Part shown: piece by piece, positions 55,474-64,000 of the stretch
Layout: each line of letters opens with the position of its first letter
Position numbering within the stretch: the stretch's first letter is position 1
Assembly: GCA_013289955.1 (NCBI GenBank)
Contig: JABCYZ010000011.1
Location: 62,001 to 126,000 of the forward strand
Reading direction: 5' to 3'
Source of the DNA: Acidobacteriota bacterium
Lineage (GTDB): Bacteria > Acidobacteriota > Terriglobia > Acidiferrales > UBA7541
DNA length: 64,000 nt
Translations under genes and position numbers: made by a program
The notes under the pieces: generated by a model
The model's database searches: none
What the model was told of the DNA's origin: nothing
Seen by the model: the letters and a program-made list of their open reading frames with translations, nothing else

Positions 55474-57047
55474 TTGGCCACTTTTTCGGCGACAGTCTTG
55501 CCCTGCAAGAAGAGCAGCAGGTAATCCTTCCCTCCTGTCTTGGAATCGGTACCGGACATATTGAATCCTCCGAAGGGATGCGCGCCGACCATCGCGCCGG
55601 TGCATTTGCGGTTCAGATAAAGATTGCCCACGTGAAAAGCTTCCTGAGCTTTCTCGAGCTTCGCTGGATTTTTTGAATAAACCGCGCCGGTCAGTCCAAA
55701 CTCCGTGTTGTTGGCAATTTCGAGCGCGTGATCAAAGTCCCTCGCTTTAATCACTGCAAGGACGGGGCCGAAAACTTCCTCCTGAGCGATGCGGGCTTTG
55801 GGATCGACGTCCACAATGACGGTGGGCGGGACAAAGTAGCCGTCTCCAGGGGCACGTTCGCCGCCGAGGACCAGCTTTCCTTCCTTCTTTCCCAAATCAA
55901 TGTAGCCAAATATCGTTTGCAGCGCGGTTTCGCTCACTACCGGCCCCATATAGTTGGCGGGATCTTCGCTGGGACCCACGGAGATTTTCTTGGCGCGCTC
56001 CACAAGTTTGCCGACGAACGAATCGTAAACTTTTTCCGAGACAATCGCACGCGAGCAAGCCGAGCACTTCTGGCCCTGGTAGCCAAATGCCGCTTGCGCA
56101 ACGCCTTCGACTGCGGAGTCAAGGTCACCTTCTTCATCCACGATGATGGAATCCTTGCCACCCATCTCGAGCACCGTGCGCTTGATCCAGAGCTGGCCGG
56201 GAACTTTCCTGCTCGCGTTTTCACTGATGAGCAGGCCGACTTCCTTGGAACCGGTAAAAGCGATGAAACGAGTTTTTGGATTTTTGACTAGGGCGTCGCC
56301 GACGGTTTCGCCAGGTCCCGTAAGAAAGTTCAACGCTTCCTTGGGCACGCCGGCTTCATAGAATGTCTCAACGACTTTTGCGGCAACGAGCGGCGATTCC
56401 TCCGACGGCTTGAGTACGACAGTGTTTCCGGTGACCAGCGAGGCCGCGGTCATTCCTGCGGCAATGGCTGCGGGGAAATTCCAGGGTGGAATCACGGCTC
56501 CAACACCAAGCGGAATATATTTGAGATAGTTTTTTTCGCCCTTCATGGGAACAACAGGGTGGGGGCCGGCAAGGCGAAGCATCTCGCGGCAGTAGAACTC
56601 AAGAAAGTCGATGGTCTCGGCGGTGTCGGCGTCAGCTTCGGCCCATGACTTCCCGACCTCATAACAAATCCAAGCCGAGAGCTCGAACTTACGCTTCCGA
56701 ATAATGTCCGAGGCGCGCAAAAGAATCTCCACACGCTTTTCAGCGGGCACTTGCTTCCAGGAGTCGAACGCTTTATAGGCAGCTTCGACTGCTTGATTGG
56801 CGTGATCGGCTGCGGCTTCTTGAAAGACCCCGAGAACCTGCGACGGGTGCGATGGATTGGCCGACGTGCGCTTCGCGGTGGTGATGACTTTCTGGCCGCC
56901 AATATACATGGGGTATTCGCGGCCGAATTCCGAGGCGACTTTTTTCAGCGCGTCTTCCATGCCTTTGCGGTTTTCCGGCTTCGAAAAATCGACAAAAGGC
57001 TCGTTGGTGAACGCGGAAAGGTGGATTTTGGCTTCAGCAGTGGCCAC
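55470..57047 (-). CDS. rocA: 1-pyrroline-5-carboxylate (L-glutamate gamma-semialdehyde) dehydrogenase
   Basis: Oxidises glutamate gamma-semialdehyde to glutamate with NAD+, the second step of proline breakdown. From a GTG at 57047 (GAGGAGGAA about 6 bases upstream) it has 525 residues, a normal length for the RocA group. Aldehyde dehydrogenase motifs: L-E-M-G-G-K-D (catalytic Glu), G-Q-K-C-S-A-C (catalytic Cys near 326) and E-V-F-G-P-V-L. No proline dehydrogenase gene is nearby. A promoter-like pair lies upstream at 57079-57108. Confidence 0.92.
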   Translation of the reverse strand: MATAEAKIHLSAFTNEPFVDFSKPENRKGMEDALKKVASEFGREYPMYIGGQKVITTAKRTSANPSHPSQVLGVFQEAAADHANQAVEAAYKAFDSWKQVPAEKRVEILLRASDIIRKRKFELSAWICYEVGKSWAEADADTAETIDFLEFYCREMLRLAGPHPVVPMKGEKNYLKYIPLGVGAVIPPWNFPAAIAAGMTAASLVTGNTVVLKPSEESPLVAAKVVETFYEAGVPKEALNFLTGPGETVGDALVKNPKTRFIAFTGSKEVGLLISENASRKVPGQLWIKRTVLEMGGKDSIIVDEEGDLDSAVEGVAQAAFGYQGQKCSACSRAIVSEKVYDSFVGKLVERAKKISVGPSEDPANYMGPVVSETALQTIFGYIDLGKKEGKLVLGGERAPGDGYFVPPTVIVDVDPKARIAQEEVFGPVLAVIKARDFDHALEIANNTEFGLTGAVYSKNPAKLEKAQEAFHVGNLYLNRKCTGAMVGAHPFGGFNMSGTDSKTGGKDYLLLFLQGKTVAEKVAN

Positions 57048-57078
57048 GGCGCATTCCTCCTCGAAGGGCAATCAAGTG

Positions 57079-57108
57079 ATTGTACTGCGAGCGCCGAATG
57101 CACGACAA
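57079..57108 (-). promoter_or_regulatory. promoter of the P5C dehydrogenase gene
   Basis: On the minus strand TTGTCG (57108-57103), an 18-base spacer and TACAAT (57084-57079). The -10 matches five of six bases. Transcription would start near 57072, leaving about 25 bases of leader before the GTG. Confidence 0.45.
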
Positions 57109-57187
57109 GGATTTGCCCCCTGGAATTCGCCGGAAACCGTTCGGCCAGCCCAGCGTGTTTTGGCAGCGAGCGAGGCAGACTGATGCG

Positions 57188-57217
57188 TTGACTTGGCTCG
57201 GACCGGCAACCTAAGAT
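57188..57217 (+). promoter_or_regulatory. promoter of the kinase-TPR gene
   Basis: TTGACT at 57188-57193, an 18-base spacer, and TAAGAT at 57212-57217. The start codon is at 57227, only 9 bases after the -10, so the mRNA would be leaderless or nearly so. Confidence 0.5.
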
Positions 57218-57226
57218 GACCGGACC

Positions 57227-60200
57227 ATGGCGGAACCCCAACCACCACTCATTGGGCAGACCCTTTCGCACTACCGCATCACGGAAAAGCTCGGCGGCGG
57301 CGGGATGGGTGTCGTCTACAAGGCCGAAGATACTCGCCTGCACCGGTTTGTCGCGCTGAAATTTTTGCCAGACGACGTGGCCAGCGATCCCATGGTTCTG
57401 GGCCGATTTCAGCGCGAAGCACAAGCCGCCTCGGCGCTTAACCACCCCAATATCTGCACGATTCACGACTTCGGTGAGAAGAATGGCAAAGCCTTCATCG
57501 GCATGGAGTTTCTCGATGGCATGACGCTGAAGCACAAGATCCAAGGGCAACCATTGGAACTGGACGAGCTTCTTGTACTCGCCATAGACGTCGCAGACGG
57601 GCTGGACGCCGCTCATGCCGAAGGCATCGTTCATCGTGACATCAAGCCGGCGAACATTTTCGTCACCAAGCGCGGTCACGCAAAAATATTGGATTTTGGA
57701 CTGGCTCAGGTCGTTCCTGGGTCTTCAGCGGCAATTTCCGGAGCGAAAACGCAGACGGATTCGACGGAGGAACTATTCCTGACGAGGCCCGGAACTGTGC
57801 TGGGCACGGTGACTTACATGTCACCGGAACAAGTGCGGGCCAAGCCGCTCGATTCCCGCACCGACCTTTTTTCGTTTGGCGTGGTGTTGTACGAGATGGC
57901 GACGGGCATGCTTCCCTTCCGCGGCGCAAGTACGGGGATAGTCTTTGATGCGATTCTGAACCGCGCGCCAATCCCGGCATCGCGCGTGAATTCCAATGTC
58001 CCGGCCAAGCTTGAGGACATCATCAACCGGGCGCTCGAGAAAGACCGGGAGTTGCGCTACCAAAGCGCCAAAGAGATGCGGGCGGAACTCCTGCGCCTGA
58101 AGCGCGACATCGATTCGCTAGCCACGGGCGTCGCGATTTCCGGATCGATTGCCTCGGGAGAAGAGGGCAGCCAGCTGGCCAGTGCGGCGCGACTCGCGCC
58201 AAGCTCCGTTTCCTTGCCCGCTGGGCCGGCTAGTCAGGATTCCCAGGCAGCTTCTGTTCCATTGTCTCCCGCAGCCTGGAAGAAAAACTGGATATTCCTG
58301 CTTGCCGCGGCGGTGACCGTCGCCGCTTTGCTGATTGCCGGCGCGTTTTATTTTGGCTCGCATCAGAGCAAAGGCCTGACGGAGAAAGACACTGTCGTCC
58401 TCGCGGACTTCTCGAATAGCACGGGCGATGCTGTATTTGACGACACACTGAAGACGGCTCTCAGCGTTTCGCTGAGGCAATCGCCCTTCCTCAACGTGCT
58501 CTCCGACAACAAAGTCGCGGCCACGCTGCAACTGATGTCGAGTCCCGCGAACAGCAATCTGACTCCCCCCGTTGCAAGAGAGCTTTGCCAGCGCGCGGAT
58601 GGCAAGGCGTTTATCGCAGGGTCCATCAGCAATCTCGGTAGCCAATACGTTCTGGGATTGAAAGCGGTGAACTGCCAGAGCGGTGACGTCCTCGCCCAAC
58701 AGTTGTCTACTGCGCCAGCGAAAGAAAAAGTGCTCGACGCGCTGGGGGAATCGGCTTCAGGGCTGCGCCGGCAACTCGGCGAATCGCTGGCCACGGTGCA
58801 GAAATTCGATGTGCCGCTGGCGGAGGCGACGACCTCGTCTCTTGACGCATTGAAAGCGTTTAGTCTCGGCGAAAGGGCGTATCGCGAAAAAGGCCCTTCG
58901 GCGGCGCTGACCTATCACCTGCACGCCATCCACCTGGATCAAAATTTCGCGATGGGTTATCGCGAGGTTGGAGCGGATTACGAAGGTCTCGGCGAATTGG
59001 GCCGCGCGAGCGAGAATTACGCCAGAGCCTTCGAGCTTCGCGGTCGCGCCAGCGAACGCGAAAAACTGGTCATCACCGCGGACTACTACTCCACCGCGAC
59101 GGGAGAACTGGAAAAAGCGGCCGATACTTATAAGGAATGGATTTCCAGCTACCCGCGCGAGTACCGCGCCCATCTCGACCTCGGCCTCGTTTACAGCGCG
59201 CTGGGAGACTATTCCAAAGGTTGCGATGCGTACCGCGAAAGCCTTCGCATCGCTCCCGATGCGGGTGGCCCTTACAGTGATCTGTCCAACAGCTTGCTGG
59301 CCTTGCAGCGCTTCGAGGATGCCCGCGGGACTATTCAACAGGCGCAGGCGCGAAAGGTCGACGGCCTGCTCTCGCACAGCGCTTTGTACGCGCTGGCCTT
59401 TCTCGGAACGAATACCGCGGCGATGGCGGAGCAGCAGCATTGGTTTGCCGGCAGTTCGAACGAGAACGTGGGGTTTTCGCTCGCCTCCGATACAGAGGCG
59501 TACGCCGGGCATCTTCGAAAGGCCCGCGAATTGACCCGGCAGTCTGTGATCGCGGCGGCTAGCGCGGACAGCAAGGAGAACGGCGCTGTGTGGGAGGAAA
59601 ATGCCGCGCTGCGGGAAGCAGGTTTTGGCAATTTCGCCGAGGCGACGCGGTTGGCGGCGGAAGGATTGAAGCTCACGACTGCCAGCCAGGGCGTGCAGAT
59701 CGAAGCAGGCCTCGCGTTTGCAATGTCCCGTGACGCGGCTCACGCGCAATCCATTGCCGGCGATTTGAACAAGCGCTCGCCGCTGGATACGCAGGTGCAA
59801 TCACTCTGGATTCCGACCATTCGTGCGCAACTGGCGCTGAATGCCAATAATCCTGCGCAAGCGATTCAGGAACTGCAGGCCGCGGCACCCATTGAATTGG
59901 GACAAATCGGGTTCGTCGCGAACATTTCGTGCCTCTATCCGGTCTATGTTCGGGGGGAAGCGTACCTGGCTTCGGGGGACGGCGCGGCCGCCGTGGCCGA
60001 GTTTCAGAAAATCCTGGATCATAGCGGTATCGTCTGGAATTGCTGGACCGGAGTGCTGTCACATCTGGGCCTCGCTCGCGCGAACGCGCTCGAAGCAAAA
60101 TCCTTGCAGGGAGCCGATGCGGACGCCGCGCGGGGGCGCGCGCTTGCCTCGTACACAGAATTCCTGACGCTATGGAAGAATGCCGATCCTGAGATTCCCG

Positions 60201-60241
60201 TTTTGAAGGAAGCGAAAGCTGAGTACGCGCAGTTGCAATGA
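57227..60241 (+). CDS. membrane Ser/Thr protein kinase with long TPR region
   Basis: Hanks-type kinase of 1004 residues. Kinase domain (about 16-290): glycine loop G-G-G-G-M-G (23-28), K45 in [13 protein letters not shown] from about 136, and D-F-G near 156. One membrane helix (about 355-377) separates it from an extracytoplasmic section: a FlgO/TolB-like N-terminal part (about 385-540) and TPR-type helices (about 555-1000). The layout is common in Acidobacteriota. No ribosome site precedes the ATG and the promoter is only 9 bases away. The ligand and targets are unknown. Confidence 0.9.
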   Translation: MAEPQPPLIGQTLSHYRITEKLGGGGMGVVYKAEDTRLHRFVALKFLPDDVASDPMVLGRFQREAQAASALNHPNICTIHDFGEKNGKAFIGMEFLDGMTLKHKIQGQPLELDELLVLAIDVADGLDAAHAEGIVHRDIKPANIFVTKRGHAKILDFGLAQVVPGSSAAISGAKTQTDSTEELFLTRPGTVLGTVTYMSPEQVRAKPLDSRTDLFSFGVVLYEMATGMLPFRGASTGIVFDAILNRAPIPASRVNSNVPAKLEDIINRALEKDRELRYQSAKEMRAELLRLKRDIDSLATGVAISGSIASGEEGSQLASAARLAPSSVSLPAGPASQDSQAASVPLSPAAWKKNWIFLLAAAVTVAALLIAGAFYFGSHQSKGLTEKDTVVLADFSNSTGDAVFDDTLKTALSVSLRQSPFLNVLSDNKVAATLQLMSSPANSNLTPPVARELCQRADGKAFIAGSISNLGSQYVLGLKAVNCQSGDVLAQQLSTAPAKEKVLDALGESASGLRRQLGESLATVQKFDVPLAEATTSSLDALKAFSLGERAYREKGPSAALTYHLHAIHLDQNFAMGYREVGADYEGLGELGRASENYARAFELRGRASEREKLVITADYYSTATGELEKAADTYKEWISSYPREYRAHLDLGLVYSALGDYSKGCDAYRESLRIAPDAGGPYSDLSNSLLALQRFEDARGTIQQAQARKVDGLLSHSALYALAFLGTNTAAMAEQQHWFAGSSNENVGFSLASDTEAYAGHLRKARELTRQSVIAAASADSKENGAVWEENAALREAGFGNFAEATRLAAEGLKLTTASQGVQIEAGLAFAMSRDAAHAQSIAGDLNKRSPLDTQVQSLWIPTIRAQLALNANNPAQAIQELQAAAPIELGQIGFVANISCLYPVYVRGEAYLASGDGAAAVAEFQKILDHSGIVWNCWTGVLSHLGLARANALEAKSLQGADADAARGRALASYTEFLTLWKNADPEIPVLKEAKAEYAQLQ

Positions 60242-60335
60242 TTTTTTTCCGGCTAAGAGAAGAGCATCAGCGCACCGCCCTGCCTACCCAATCTAGCCGG
60301 ATATTCCATTCTGCGGCAAAGAAGAAAGCGCAGAC

Positions 60336-60355
60336 GGGCACGGCGTGGCGTGCCC
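60336..60355. terminator. hairpin between convergent genes, overlapping a stop codon
   Basis: GGGCACG, six bases, CGTGCCC. The strong GC-rich stem lies between the convergent kinase-TPR and aminotransferase genes and its last base is part of the aminotransferase TAG. No T-run follows on either strand. It resembles the sequence at the glcF stop (18658-18676). Confidence 0.4.
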
Positions 60356-61707
60356 TACGCGGCCAGCTCGCGCGTGGCTTCGGCGAAGATCTTCGTGTGC
60401 AGGTCGATATCGGACTCGGTCGTGGCGGGGCACATTAGCGCCATATTGTGGAACGGCGTGAGGAGGACGCCGCGGTTGAGAGTGTAGAGGTGGAGGAAGC
60501 GCTCGAGTTCGAAATCCGCGGCCGCGGCGGATTCGCCCCCATTGCGCGGCGCGTTCGGAACAAAAGTATATTCCGCTCGAGCGCCCAGCCGAGCGACATT
60601 CCAGGAAAGACCGCTGGCGAGGATTTGTTCGGCGACGGCGTCGGCGAAGCGCCTGGCAAGTGGGATCATATGCCCAAAGGCCGCGGGTGTAAGGATGTGT
60701 TCGAGCGTCGCGCGCATGGCGGCAAGCGAGAGCGCGTTGCCGGCGAGCGTGCCGCCTATGCCGCCGACGTCCACATCCTCAAGATGAAGCCTCGCGGAGA
60801 TGCGTTGGGCAACTTCTTCCGTGACGCCGTAGGTGGCACCAGGAATGCCGCCGCCGATGGGCTTTCCGAAAACGAGAATATCAGGTTGCAGATTCCATTC
60901 GCGCGTGCAGCCGCCGGGGCCGGCGCAGATGGTATGCGTTTCGTCAGCGATAAGAAGGGTGCCGTAGCGGCGACACAGATCGCGCGCGGCAGACCAATAG
61001 CCGTCGTCAGGCAGGATGATACCGACATTAGTCATCGCTGGCTCCGCGAGCACGCAGGCGACGTCGTGTTGCTTCAAACCGTCTTCGAGGGCCTGCAAAT
61101 CGTTGAATTCGACGACGCGCGTGGTTTCAGCGGGATTCACGGGCGGGCCGATGTTGCCGCGGCGCGGACCGACCACCCCATCGTGAAGCGAGACGAAAGT
61201 TTCATCGACTGTGCCGTGATAACAGTAATGGAAGACGAGAATCTTGGGACGCCGCGTGATCTCGCGCGCGATGCGAATCGAGAAACGGTTGGCATCGGTG
61301 GCCGTGAGCGTGAATTGCCAGAACGGAAGGCCGAAACGGCGCTGCAGATCTTCGCCAACCCACAGCGCGTCTTCCGTGGGAAGCATGAGGGTGATGCCTG
61401 CGCGGACGCGGCGGGCGACCACATCGGCAACGACGGCAGGCGAGTGGCCGGTCATGGCCCCGGTATCGCCGAGGCAGAAGTCGACATAGTCGTGGCCATC
61501 GACATCTGTGAAGTGCGCGCCGCTAGCGGATTTTACAAAGACTGGGAATGCGCCGGCCCACTTGTTCATCCAATTCATCGGCACGCCGCCGAGGAGAGAG
61601 GATTGGGCTCGAAGATACAATTCGGCGGAGCGCGGATGATCGGCGACGAAGCGTTTTTCTTCGCGTAGGTGAAGCGTCAGAAGACGAGTGCGGTCGATGG
61701 GGATCAT
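60355..61707 (-). CDS. GSA-aminomutase-type (class III) aminotransferase
   Basis: Class III PLP aminotransferase close to glutamate-1-semialdehyde aminomutase, 450 residues from the ATG at 61707. The PLP lysine is K282 in V-F-G-K-P-I-G-G-G, with D-E-T-H at the cofactor Asp. HemL proteins are ~430 residues; this one has an extended N-terminus with A-Q-S-S-L-L-G-G-V-P and is probably a related transaminase rather than HemL itself. The gene is 16 bp downstream of a TPR gene, in a run of minus-strand genes with two desaturase-like enzymes. Confidence 0.85.
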   Translation of the reverse strand: MIPIDRTRLLTLHLREEKRFVADHPRSAELYLRAQSSLLGGVPMNWMNKWAGAFPVFVKSASGAHFTDVDGHDYVDFCLGDTGAMTGHSPAVVADVVARRVRAGITLMLPTEDALWVGEDLQRRFGLPFWQFTLTATDANRFSIRIAREITRRPKILVFHYCYHGTVDETFVSLHDGVVGPRRGNIGPPVNPAETTRVVEFNDLQALEDGLKQHDVACVLAEPAMTNVGIILPDDGYWSAARDLCRRYGTLLIADETHTICAGPGGCTREWNLQPDILVFGKPIGGGIPGATYGVTEEVAQRISARLHLEDVDVGGIGGTLAGNALSLAAMRATLEHILTPAAFGHMIPLARRFADAVAEQILASGLSWNVARLGARAEYTFVPNAPRNGGESAAAADFELERFLHLYTLNRGVLLTPFHNMALMCPATTESDIDLHTKIFAEATRELAA

Positions 61708-61723
61708 ACGCCTGACACGCAAT

Positions 61724-62140
61724 TCAGCTGACTCGCTGCAACCCCCGCTTGATTCCGCCCCGAACTACATCGCCGTATCTTCCTTCGGGAAGGTTATTCA
61801 TCTCGGCTGCTGCCAACTCGTAGTGTCTCCTGGCTTCTTCCGAATTGCCAAGATCTTCGTAAGACTTTCCCATGTTCAAGTAGAGAGAGGGATAGAAACC
61901 TTGAACTCGCTGATCATTCACAGCATCCGCGCGGTCCAGTGCTTCCTTATTCCATCGCAGAATTTCCTCGGGAGTTTTCTGGTGCCTCGCAACATAGTGG
62001 GCTGCGATGCAAGCGTCATAGTCGTTCTTGCTCTGCTCCCACGCTTGGACGAAAAGCATGTGTGCTTCGTCATTTCTGCCTTCCCTTTCTGCCTTCATTC
62101 CCTCGGCACAAAGTTTGATGACCGGATTGTTGGGATCCAT
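61724..62140 (-). CDS. small TPR protein
   Basis: 138 residues forming about three TPR-like helical hairpins. It begins M-D-P-N-N-P-V-I-K-L-C-A-E-G-M, a pattern shared by a conserved family of small bacterial TPR proteins that is sometimes mislabelled as rRNA methyltransferase; there is no SAM motif. The section F-Y-P-S-L-Y-L-N-M-G-K-S-Y is the best-formed repeat. It is followed by the aminotransferase gene after 16 bp. Role unknown, probably protein binding. Confidence 0.8.
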   Translation of the reverse strand: MDPNNPVIKLCAEGMKAEREGRNDEAHMLFVQAWEQSKNDYDACIAAHYVARHQKTPEEILRWNKEALDRADAVNDQRVQGFYPSLYLNMGKSYEDLGNSEEARRHYELAAAEMNNLPEGRYGDVVRGGIKRGLQRVS

Positions 62141-62183
62141 AGACGCCCCATCTCGTCGAAAGATTAGAATCTAGCGATGACAA

Positions 62184-63809
62184 TTACCGCAAGTCGCGGA
62201 TAATTTCGCGGGCGGCATTAGCGCCGGATGACCCGGTCAGTCCGTTGCCGGGATGCGTGCCGGAACCGCAGAGATACAGCCCGCGGATGGGCGTTTTGTA
62301 GCGGGCCCAATCCAGCACGGGGCGCATCGTGAAAAGCTGATCAAGGGCGAGCTCGCCGTGGAAAATATGGCCACCTGTAAAACCGTAAATCGTTTCGAGG
62401 TCGTGCGGAGTGATGACCTGCATATGCTCAATGAGACCGGGGAGATTAGGGGCGTATTGTGCGAGAGTTTTGACGACCGTGTCGCCCAAATCTTTGCGGC
62501 GCGCGTCCCAGTTCGATTCAGACTTGACGATCGTTTTGCCGTCTGCCGAAGCGCCGGCAAGCTTGAAGGGAGCAAATTGTACGTAAGCCGAAAGGACGTG
62601 TTTGCCTTCCGGCGCAAGCGACGGATCGAGAAGCGTAGGAAGCGTGACTTCGAGATACGGCGCTGAGGAGAATTCACCGTATTTGGAAGCGTCGAAGGCC
62701 CGCTCGAGATAGTCGATCTCCGGGCCGATGTGAATCCGGCCGGAGAGCGAATTGAGAAAACCTTCGACGGGGTCGAGAGACGTAAAAACGGGAAGACCTC
62801 CAAGAGCGAGATGAACCTTGGCGACGGTTCCTGCGGCGCGAACGTTGCGGATGCGCAGAGCAAAAGTGGGATCGAGCTGGGTGGGATCGAGCAGCTTGAA
62901 AAACGTGCGCTTGGGATCGACGCCGGAGACGACAGCTTCGGCGACGATCTCTTCCCCATCGGCGAGAACGAGTCCCGCGACGGCACCGTCCTTAATGCGG
63001 ACAAGCTGAACCTCGGCATTTGTGCGGATTTCTACGCCGGCCTTGCGGGCGGCATCGGCGAGGGCTCGCGTAAGCGAGCCAAGTCCGCCGCGCGGAAATG
63101 CGGCTGAGCCAACGGGATGCGAATCCGCGGCGGCACGGAGCAGGAGGACGGCCGTCGAGCCGGCGGACCAGGGGCCCAGCGCGGTGCCAAAGATGCCGCG
63201 AGCCGCAATGACGGCGCGAAGCAGATCCGTTTCGAAAAATTCCGAAACGAAATCGGCAACAGCCATGGGCCCCCAGCGGAGCAGATCGAAGATCCCGTGC
63301 TTGCCTAGGCTGCGGACGCTGCGACCAGCCTTAAAAAGATTCCAGAAATCCTCAGGAGAGGGCGAGTCGATAGCAGGCGGGGTGATGGAAACGATCTCGC
63401 CAATAACGCTGAAAAGATGATCGAGCGTTTCGGCAAATTGCGCGTACTTCGCGGCGTCTCTTTCGGAGTGGCGGGCAATTTCGGCGGCAGTCTTGGCGTG
63501 CTCGTTATAGAAGAGAAGCGACTTGCCGCCGGGAGCGGGAGCGAAAACGCGCGGATCGGGGCGCAATATTTCGCAGTCGAGTTTGTGGAACTCCAGGTCG
63601 CGGGCGATGTCCGCGCGAAGCGGTCCGATCGTGTGCGAAAGAGTGGAAGCGTGAAATCCCGGATGAAATTCTTCGGTGATGGCTCCGCCGCCAACCATTT
63701 CGCGGCCCTCAAGAACGAGCGGCTTGAAACCACCTTTAGCGAGATAAAATGCGGTGATCAGAGCATTGTGGCCGCCGCCAATGAGAGCTACGCGCTGTCC
63801 GATAGGCAT
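62184..63809 (-). CDS. phytoene-desaturase-like FAD oxidoreductase
   Basis: FAD-dependent oxidoreductase of the phytoene dehydrogenase/CrtI-like group, 541 residues from the ATG at 63809. The dinucleotide motif is I-G-G-G-H-N-A-L-I-T-A (10-20), and the C-terminal FAD motif is L-Y-L-C-G-S-G-T-H-P-G-N-G-L-T-G. It is most like the actinobacterial/acidobacterial NAD(P)/FAD-dependent branch whose substrates are mostly unknown (PYROXD2-like), so a carotenoid role is not assured. It begins 2 bp after the stop of a second, related gene. Confidence 0.87.
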   Translation of the reverse strand: MPIGQRVALIGGGHNALITAFYLAKGGFKPLVLEGREMVGGGAITEEFHPGFHASTLSHTIGPLRADIARDLEFHKLDCEILRPDPRVFAPAPGGKSLLFYNEHAKTAAEIARHSERDAAKYAQFAETLDHLFSVIGEIVSITPPAIDSPSPEDFWNLFKAGRSVRSLGKHGIFDLLRWGPMAVADFVSEFFETDLLRAVIAARGIFGTALGPWSAGSTAVLLLRAAADSHPVGSAAFPRGGLGSLTRALADAARKAGVEIRTNAEVQLVRIKDGAVAGLVLADGEEIVAEAVVSGVDPKRTFFKLLDPTQLDPTFALRIRNVRAAGTVAKVHLALGGLPVFTSLDPVEGFLNSLSGRIHIGPEIDYLERAFDASKYGEFSSAPYLEVTLPTLLDPSLAPEGKHVLSAYVQFAPFKLAGASADGKTIVKSESNWDARRKDLGDTVVKTLAQYAPNLPGLIEHMQVITPHDLETIYGFTGGHIFHGELALDQLFTMRPVLDWARYKTPIRGLYLCGSGTHPGNGLTGSSGANAAREIIRDLR

Positions 63810-63811
63810 GT

Positions 63812-64000
63812 TTAGTTCTTGCTCCCGCGCGAACGAGAGGATTTTTTCCAATCTTTGAGGATGACCTGGCTGGCGATGCGGCCGGGAGCGCCCATGATGC
63901 CGCCACCGGGATGCGTGGCGGATCCGCACATATAAAGGTTGTCGATGGGAGTGCGGTAGTAGGCCCAGCCGGGAACGGGGCGGAGAAAAAAGAGTTGCTC
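63812..64000 (-). CDS. phytoene-desaturase-like oxidoreductase, C-terminal fragment (cut by window end)
   Basis: Last 62 codons of a gene that continues beyond the window. The visible part has L-Y-M-C-G-S-A-T-H-P-G-G-G-I-M-G, the same C-terminal FAD motif as in the following gene, so the two are tandem paralogues. The stop TAA is 2 bp before the ATG of the next gene, so they are cotranscribed and probably translationally coupled. The reading frame is open to the window edge. Confidence 0.85.
   Translation of the reverse strand, partial: EQLFFLRPVPGWAYYRTPIDNLYMCGSATHPGGGIMGAPGRIASQVILKDWKKSSRSRGSKN

Overview
The window reads as chromosomal DNA of an Acidobacteriota species, probably class Terriglobia. 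The evidence is two very large Oar-like TonB-dependent receptors with an N-terminal carboxypeptidase-regulatory domain, a VWFA-related protein of the acidobacterial type, a Ser/Thr kinase carrying a long TPR tail, small PilZ proteins and GC-rich codon use throughout. I saw no insertion sequence, phage gene, CRISPR array or rRNA. One tRNA (His, GTG anticodon, encoded CCA) is present.

Layout. 0-4 kb: L-lactate permease and GlcD-type FAD oxidase. 4-8 kb: first TonB receptor. 8-14 kb: mixed small genes (exported alpha/beta hydrolase, Zn alcohol dehydrogenase, peroxiredoxin-like protein, DUF1905, VWFA protein). 14-18.7 kb: a same-strand run glcE, exported metallo-beta-lactamase-fold hydrolase, exported creatininase homologue, glcF. 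18.7-25 kb: DUF1761, TauE/SafE, an MHS-type MFS transporter, acetyl-CoA synthetase and a Tat-exported sugar-isomerase-like protein. 25-28.6 kb: two PilZ proteins around a pentapeptide-repeat membrane protein. 29-35 kb: second TonB receptor with a clear terminator, a Tat-exported aminotransferase, and an autoregulated-looking ArsR/membrane-protein pair. 35-38 kb: zinc-ribbon protein and a NarL-type two-component pair. 38-45 kb: ExbD-like protein, PP2C phosphatase, an Mla-type lipid transporter, STAS protein and anti-sigma kinase. 45-51 kb: tRNA-His, HAD phosphatase, S10 peptidase, PilT, GT-C glycosyltransferase. 51-54 kb: SRPBCC/ArsR pair with a duplicated operator, methyltransferase and GT2. 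54-64 kb: APC permease, P5C dehydrogenase, kinase-TPR protein, GSA-type aminotransferase, TPR protein and two tandem phytoene-desaturase-like oxidoreductases, the second cut by the window edge.

How the genes fit together. LctP plus the dispersed GlcD/E/F subunits form a coherent lactate/glycolate uptake and oxidation route, and the MFS transporter plus acetyl-CoA synthetase would serve short organic acids. The most interesting block is 39.5-44.8 kb, where a PP2C phosphatase, STAS protein and HATPase kinase (the three parts of a partner switch) sit around a PqiC-MlaD-MlaF-MlaE lipid transport operon. Several regulatory sites can be read directly: a pair of 16-bp operators over the SRPBCC/ArsR promoter, a good sigma-70 promoter with an overlapping dyad before the other ArsR gene, and a promoter that would give a near-leaderless mRNA for the kinase-TPR protein.
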